A stretch of 10,573 bases of DNA from Sulfurimonas sp. UBA6792. GTDB taxonomy: Bacteria > Campylobacterota > Campylobacteria > Campylobacterales > Sulfurimonadaceae. Under the pieces are notes generated by a model. The model made no database searches. It saw nothing but the letters and a program-made list of their open reading frames with translations, and was not told the origin of the DNA. Of the stretch, positions 6,109 to 10,573 are shown piece after piece. The DNA lies in assembly GCA_002452425.1 (NCBI GenBank), contig DKFQ01000029.1, forward strand, positions 2,921-13,493. The letters run 5' to 3'. A program made the translations under genes and the position numbers. The stretch's first letter is position 1. The number at the start of each line of letters is the position of its first letter.

Positions 6109-8271
6109 TTACTTTATCTCTTCAGCCATAGCATCAAGAACAACAAAAAGCTCTTTAGAAGCTTTTTCCGCTTCACTAAATCCCGCAACAATCTTTGACG
6201 CATTTTTAATAATACCGCCTTGGATAGCATCTGGAATCGCTCTTACTCTATCGTGTACGATTTTGTGGATTGGGTCCACTTTAACATATGAGGATGTTTT
6301 TGCAAATGTCTCTTTTCCATCAGAGAGGTACCACTTTCCAAAACGGCAACTCGTGTGGTCTGAGAATTTGAAATTGTGGTCATCTTTAAAGACTGCGTTA
6401 TAACCGCTTAGTTTAAATGCTATGTGGTCAAGTTTTGCAAGAGTGATAAAGAGTTCGTTGGAGACTTTTTTATTTGCAAGCTGAATATCTTTTGCACCAT
6501 CAAGCAACCCATGTAAGCTTTCGTTGAAATGGTCAAGTTTTTGTAGAGATTCTGAGACTTCATCATCCATCTGCTCTGAAAATTCTTGCATTGCAGAGCT
6601 GTTTTGCTTAAGAAGGTTGATGTTGAGCTCCACTTCACTTGTAGCTCTTTGGGTACGTTCTGCGAGTTTGCGCACTTCATCGGCAACAACTGCAAATCCA
6701 CGTCCATGTTCCCCTGCACGCGCCGCTTCTATGGCTGCATTGAGTGCTAAAAGATTTGTTTGATCGCTTATATCTTTGATAAGCGAGATAACATTGGATA
6801 TCTCGATAACGCTGCTGTTGAGCTGATTGGAGTTTTCTCTGCTGCCTTGCATCTTTTGAGAGATGTTGTTAAGGGAGTGAACCATCTCCTCTGTAGAGTT
6901 TTTGACATCATCAACGATAAGCTCTGTTTGTGCATTTTTCTCGTTAATCTCACGAAGTGAGGACATATTTTGTACAACGCCCGTCTGAACACTTCCAACG
7001 CCCCAGACTGCCCCCTCGTTGAGTAGCTCTGTTAAAGAGAGGGTAAGTTTGTTCGCTTCAAGACGCTCTTCACTCTCTGCGGAGTGCGCTTGAACCTGCT
7101 CTAAGCTTGCTTTTGCCTCTTGGATGGCTTTGTATGCTGCGTACGCTAGATGATTTGCTGATTGCTGGATAAACCCTATCTCATCTGTTGCACAATTTGT
7201 GATTTTTTTGGAAAAGTCATTGGAAGAGACGATAGCGTCTATCTCTTGCTTAAAGCGGTCTATACGCTTTGTAAGGCTGTTGGAGATGAAAAAGCTAACA
7301 CCCACAACCAAAAGAACGATAAAGATACTAAAACCCACTCCAAAAATCATGCTAACCATTGCCTGTTCTTGAAGTTTGCTGATATTTGTTTGAAGACTTT
7401 GTGTTATCTCATCCTCCACTTTTTTAAGCAAATCAATCTTGGAAGTGATATTGCTAAACCAAAAAGTAGCATCGATGCCAAAGCCGCCATTTGGTTTAGA
7501 GAGTGCCACTTTACGCATCCCCTCTACCTCTGCTACTGCTGGTGCGCTCATGGTTTGCGTGTAGAAAGATTTTAGCTCCAGAGGAGTTAAAAAGAGAAAC
7601 TTGTTCATGAATGTGTTTTGCTCACTCAAAAGATCGATAAACTTCTCATAAAACCCCTCTGCAAAATTATCTCTTGAAAATGTTGAGGAGAGCACCGCTC
7701 GCTCTAGCCCTGCTCTCTCTTTAGAAGCAAGAAAATTTACAAATGCGTTGATAAGGTTGTTCATCTTTGCATTTGAGCTCATCTTTGCAATCTCTTCGAT
7801 AGAGGTGATAAAGTCGTTGTTTGTGTTCGTATAGTATGTAACAGGTACGCCCACCGCAACGCCAAGAGAGGAGACACCCTCACGAATCTCTTGAAGTTTT
7901 TGCATATTTTGCATCGCTTTGGCTATTTTCTCTTGAAGCTCTGCTACGTAACTCTTTGTTTTCATTGTTGCATGGTACGCTTTTAGCTCTTCATAAGCGG
8001 CATCCGTATCTTTACGAATCGCTTGAAGCTGCGGTGCAAACTTCTCTCCTTTGGAGCTAATAAACCCAGCAGAAGCGCCGCGCTCTTTTTGGAGGTTGTG
8101 CACAAGGGCGCTACTTTTTTGCGTATAGTAAACCATCTCTTCTATCTGCGCTAAAACTTTTACCTCTTCGTAACTTTCATAGCTTCCTTTACCTAGAGAG
8201 ATAAGGATAACGACAATTGGTATGATAGACATCAAAACCATTTTTAACCTAATTGAGAGGTTGTTTAACAT
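6109..8271 (-). CDS. methyl-accepting chemotaxis protein with NIT sensor and C-terminal CZB zinc-binding domain
   Basis: The protein has 720 residues from the ATG at 8271. I prefer this start to the ATG at 8286 because GGAGGA lies 7-8 bases before it; the upstream ATG would overlap that ribosome site and lacks one of its own. Order of parts: membrane helix (about 10-27); periplasmic NIT domain (about 50-290, with the typical QKERGASAGF at 61-70); second helix (about 305-330); HAMP (about 331-385); methyl-accepting signalling domain with the hairpin tip DQTNLLALNAAIEAARAGEHG (about 503-523) and GFAVVADEVRKLAERT; C-terminal CZB domain (about 611-675). CZB ligands are visible: H616, C642 in SCRFGKWY, and H669 and H673 in PIHKIVH. 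NIT domains sense nitrate or nitrite in known cases; CZB binds zinc and tunes responses to metal or hypochlorous acid and other oxidants. It should signal through CheW/CheA to the flagellar motor, or to an alternative output. No CheR-binding pentapeptide is present. Confidence 0.93.
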   Translation of the reverse strand: MLNNLSIRLKMVLMSIIPIVVILISLGKGSYESYEEVKVLAQIEEMVYYTQKSSALVHNLQKERGASAGFISSKGEKFAPQLQAIRKDTDAAYEELKAYHATMKTKSYVAELQEKIAKAMQNMQKLQEIREGVSSLGVAVGVPVTYYTNTNNDFITSIEEIAKMSSNAKMNNLINAFVNFLASKERAGLERAVLSSTFSRDNFAEGFYEKFIDLLSEQNTFMNKFLFLTPLELKSFYTQTMSAPAVAEVEGMRKVALSKPNGGFGIDATFWFSNITSKIDLLKKVEDEITQSLQTNISKLQEQAMVSMIFGVGFSIFIVLLVVGVSFFISNSLTKRIDRFKQEIDAIVSSNDFSKKITNCATDEIGFIQQSANHLAYAAYKAIQEAKASLEQVQAHSAESEERLEANKLTLSLTELLNEGAVWGVGSVQTGVVQNMSSLREINEKNAQTELIVDDVKNSTEEMVHSLNNISQKMQGSRENSNQLNSSVIEISNVISLIKDISDQTNLLALNAAIEAARAGEHGRGFAVVADEVRKLAERTQRATSEVELNINLLKQNSSAMQEFSEQMDDEVSESLQKLDHFNESLHGLLDGAKDIQLANKKVSNELFITLAKLDHIAFKLSGYNAVFKDDHNFKFSDHTSCRFGKWYLSDGKETFAKTSSYVKVDPIHKIVHDRVRAIPDAIQGGIIKNASKIVAGFSEAEKASKELFVVLDAMAEEIK

Positions 8272-8315
8272 CTTTTGTTCCTCCATTTTTTATAATTCAT
8301 TTTGCTGGCTATTTT

Positions 8316-8321
8316 AGTATA
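8316..8321 (-). promoter_or_regulatory. candidate -10 box for the chemoreceptor gene
   Basis: The minus strand reads TATACT, about 45 bases before the ATG at 8271, in the 80-base gap after the response regulator gene. There is no good -35 box and no clear sigma-28 or sigma-54 promoter in the gap. No terminator is seen either, so read-through from the regulator gene is possible. Confidence 0.3.
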
Positions 8322-8351
8322 AATTAAGTTGCTTTGTTCTTAAATCTACTC

Positions 8352-9608
8352 TTAATCATCAAACGTGTAGAGCATCCCCTCTGTATTTTCCATAACATCC
8401 GTAGTTGGTCTTATGTGTGCTATCTCTTCTTTTAAATAATTCAACTCAAGAGCAAGTCTGCTTCCGTATTCGTAACTATATTTTTTTCCAAAAGCCTCTA
8501 ATTTTTTTTCAACTGCCTTACCGATTTTTTTATCTGCCAAAAATATATATCTGTTTGTCTCAAAAAGAAAAACAAAAAGCATTCTACTCTCTATCTCCTC
8601 TTCAAACTCTCTTTTGAGATACCTTGCCAACTCAGTATAGATAGTGTGCATTTTAACACCGCCATATCTATCTATAAATCTTTTTGTATTTTTTAAGCCA
8701 ACACAAAAAACGAGATAGTTTTCCTCTGATCTGTTTCTTTGCACTAACGTTGCCCGTAAGAAAGCTTCTCTTTTTGGAAAATAGTCCACCTGCGTTCTAA
8801 ATCTTTCACATTCAACATTGATATCATCTAAGTTGATAAATCCTACAAGGCGGTGATTTTTCTCTTGTAAATTCGATATGTTAATATTGTACTTTTTTAC
8901 AATTTTTTCGCCAACATCCATGATAAGATATATCTTGTTCGTTGCTTCTTCTATCTCATCAAGTACCGTAGCATTGCTCATCGTTACAAATTTTTTTTCA
9001 TCAAAAAGATAACCCAGCCTAAATCTATCGGCGTCATTTGCATCTATCTCTGTATAAAAATGCTTTTTGAAGTTACTATTTGCGTAAACAATCTTATCGC
9101 CCTCAAAATAGACCATAGGAAAGGCAACGCTACTCAAAATTTTTTTTTGCAAATCCTGCTGCATCTTCAAACGATACTCTATCAACGCTTCTCTTTTTTC
9201 TCTATAGATTCCTACGGCTATTTTTGAGATATTTACAAAAAAACTATTGATGTCTATGGGTTTGGCAACAAACCTATCTATGCCTATCTCTATGAGTTCT
9301 ATGAGATATTCTACGTCATTATGTGCGGATGTCACCAAAATATTTTGCTCGCTATTGAGATTTTTTATCTCTTTTGCCATCTCGATACCATCCATTACAG
9401 GCATAGAAATATCGGTAATAACGATATCTTGACGATTTTGAGTGAAATTTGCAAGTCCTAAAAATCCATTTTTTTCAACCTCTACGTCTAAAAAAATCTT
9501 CTTAAGCAGTCTTTCTACTTGAATGGATATATTTTTATCATCTTCTACATAGAGTACAGATATATTTTTGCATACTTTGCGAAGCTTGTTTATCTGTTCT
9601 TGATTCAT
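8352..9608 (-). CDS. response regulator: REC, PAS and degenerate GGDEF-like domain
   Basis: The protein has 418 residues. Residues 15-130 form a complete receiver domain: acidic pocket E22-D23-D24, phosphoacceptor D66 in VITDISMPVMDG, T93/S94 in the LVTSAH strand, and K116 in VAKPID. Residues about 155-260 look like a PAS domain (PMVYFEGDKIVYANSNFKKHF, then VGFINLDDI near 255-263). Residues about 275-385 follow the GGDEF fold pattern (FPKREAFL, YLVFCVGLKNTKRFIDRYGG), but the active-site motif is ETNRY (350-354) and no RxxD inhibitory site is present, so neither c-di-GMP synthesis nor I-site binding is expected. There is no DNA-binding domain. AAGGAG lies 6 bases before the ATG. The kinase gene ends 2 bases upstream, so they should form a cognate pair with coupled translation. 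Confidence 0.88.
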   Translation of the reverse strand: MNQEQINKLRKVCKNISVLYVEDDKNISIQVERLLKKIFLDVEVEKNGFLGLANFTQNRQDIVITDISMPVMDGIEMAKEIKNLNSEQNILVTSAHNDVEYLIELIEIGIDRFVAKPIDINSFFVNISKIAVGIYREKREALIEYRLKMQQDLQKKILSSVAFPMVYFEGDKIVYANSNFKKHFYTEIDANDADRFRLGYLFDEKKFVTMSNATVLDEIEEATNKIYLIMDVGEKIVKKYNINISNLQEKNHRLVGFINLDDINVECERFRTQVDYFPKREAFLRATLVQRNRSEENYLVFCVGLKNTKRFIDRYGGVKMHTIYTELARYLKREFEEEIESRMLFVFLFETNRYIFLADKKIGKAVEKKLEAFGKKYSYEYGSRLALELNYLKEEIAHIRPTTDVMENTEGMLYTFDD

Positions 9609-9610
9609 CG

Positions 9611-10573
9611 CTATCTCCTTTTTGGAAGCTTTATGACAAAAAGAGCTCCCTCTTTGTCATTTGAAACACTAAGCGTGCCTTCTAAATTCTCTTCAATAAT
9701 AGTTTTTGTCATATAAAGCCCTAAACCCGTACCGTTTTTCTCTTGTTTGGTTGAGAAATAGGGTGTAAATATTTTTGTTAAAAGCACCTCTGGTATGCCG
9801 CCTGCATTATCAGTAATAATAATGGTGATAGAATCTTGATCTTGTGCGCATTCTATGGATATTTTTGGTTGAGAAACTTTTTGTTCAAGTAGAGCTTCAT
9901 GTGCATTGGTGACAATGTTTATAAGTGCTTGTATAAGTTCATCTTTAAGCGTACGTATCTCTATTGCGCAACAATCCTGCTGCACTTCAATAGCAATGCC
10001 GTTTTCTTTACAGATATCGTGCACTACTCCAAGCACTGCATCGATGATGGATTTTAACATTACCTTCTCCTCTTTTTTGCTCTCACTGAGAAAATTTCTA
10101 AAAATATTTATGGTATTTGAGAGATACTTCACGTGCGAATCAATGGTTTTGAGATTTTCTTTTAGCACATTTGTATCCAACTCATCCATCATCAAATCAA
10201 ACTGTAAGTTGTTTGCAATCATCCCGATAGAGGTGATAGGCTGACGCCACTGATGCGCTATCATGGCGACCATCTCACCCATCGCTGCTTGACGTGATTT
10301 TATATGAAGCTCTTTTGCTATAGCCTTATAATGTGTGATATCTAAGCTTGTTGCACTATAACCTACAAGTCTGTTGCCAAGTTTGCTTCTAAGATACATC
10401 GGAGAGACAATAATGTTGACAGTGTAGAGCGTACCATCTTTTCTTTTGTTGACAAACTCCCCCTGCCACTGCTTAGAGGCTACAAGGTTATTCCACATCT
10501 CCTTATACGTTTCTTGAGGTGTTTCATGAGAGCTTAAAAGCGCATGCGTTTGTCCTAAAAGTTCTTCTCTTGT
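9611..10573 (-). CDS. PAS-containing sensor histidine kinase (5' end outside window)
   Basis: The frame is open to the right edge, so the gene extends beyond the window; the internal ATG at 10498 lies within the PAS domain and is not the start. The visible 320 residues hold a PAS/PAC domain (from TREELLGQ at the edge through WQGEFVNKRKDGT to LVGYSATSLDIT), a dimerisation domain with the phosphorylated histidine in AHQWRQP (codon 10253-10255), and a HATPase_c domain with the N box (IVTNAHEAL), G1 box (DNAGGIP), F box (IFTPYFSTK) and G2 box (GTGLGLYMTK). It should autophosphorylate on the histidine and pass the phosphate to D66 of the regulator encoded just downstream. Its TAG stop is 2 bases before that gene's ATG, and its last codons contain the regulator's ribosome site. 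The signal and any N-terminal membrane part lie outside the window. Confidence 0.93.
   Translation of the reverse strand, partial: TREELLGQTHALLSSHETPQETYKEMWNNLVASKQWQGEFVNKRKDGTLYTVNIIVSPMYLRSKLGNRLVGYSATSLDITHYKAIAKELHIKSRQAAMGEMVAMIAHQWRQPITSIGMIANNLQFDLMMDELDTNVLKENLKTIDSHVKYLSNTINIFRNFLSESKKEEKVMLKSIIDAVLGVVHDICKENGIAIEVQQDCCAIEIRTLKDELIQALINIVTNAHEALLEQKVSQPKISIECAQDQDSITIIITDNAGGIPEVLLTKIFTPYFSTKQEKNGTGLGLYMTKTIIEENLEGTLSVSNDKEGALFVIKLPKRR

Noticed and set aside
6056..6403. Open frame of 115 codons on the plus strand starting near the superoxide reductase stop
   Set aside because: It begins inside the hairpin repeat (the SRHSKLDLES stretch is the usual translation of that repeat) and then runs antisense through the chemoreceptor's CZB region; no ribosome site.
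7162..7575. Open frame of 137 codons antisense to the chemoreceptor
   Set aside because: It overlaps the HAMP, second helix and distal NIT codons of a clear gene; no recognisable domain and no ribosome site.
8272..8286. Chemoreceptor start at the ATG at 8286
   Set aside because: That ATG immediately precedes GGAGGA, which is best read as the ribosome site for the ATG at 8271.

Overview
The window looks like ordinary chromosome of an AT-rich, sulfur- or hydrogen-oxidising Campylobacterota (epsilonproteobacterium), most like Sulfurimonas and relatives. This is an inference from the style of the proteins: a 7TM-DISM GGDEF protein, an HQWRQP-type histidine kinase, a receptor ending in a CZB domain, a stand-alone small superoxide reductase and a separate glyS. 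I see no phage, insertion sequence, CRISPR array, tRNA or rRNA.

Layout from left to right. Positions 1-1754 (minus, 3' end cut by the window edge) encode a 7TM-DISM membrane sensor with a degenerate GGDEF domain. Positions 1804-2553 (minus) encode an ElyC-type envelope protein that starts at a GTG. A palindromic pair of -10 boxes (2575-2587) separates it from a divergent DUF1643-like gene at 2615-3352 (plus, TTG start). That gene converges on glyS (3467-5488, minus), and the gap holds an inverted pair of REP-like hairpins. glyS is divergent from a one-iron superoxide reductase gene (5650-6036, plus), which has a perfect 7-2-7 operator-like palindrome over its candidate -10 box. The superoxide reductase gene converges on a large chemoreceptor (6109-8271, minus) with an N-terminal NIT sensor and a C-terminal zinc-binding CZB domain. 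This gap holds a second, unrelated inverted pair of hairpin repeats. Upstream of the receptor lie a REC-PAS-degenerate-GGDEF response regulator (8352-9608) and its tightly linked PAS histidine kinase (9611-10573, 5' end outside the window), both on the minus strand.

How the genes fit together. The right third is a sensory block: kinase and regulator lie 2 bases apart with the regulator's ribosome site inside the kinase's last codons, and the chemoreceptor follows in the same direction. The left third adds another membrane sensor whose GGDEF site is broken but whose c-di-GMP inhibitory site (RxxD) is kept. The middle is housekeeping (glyS) and oxidative-stress defence. No gap between genes exceeds 300 bases; the longest is 5489-5649.

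The most useful observations are the I-site-only GGDEF protein, the two hairpin-repeat pairs with compensated stem substitutions in both convergent gaps, the symmetric divergent promoter, and the operator candidate in front of the superoxide reductase gene. I did not find a convincing new multi-gene system.
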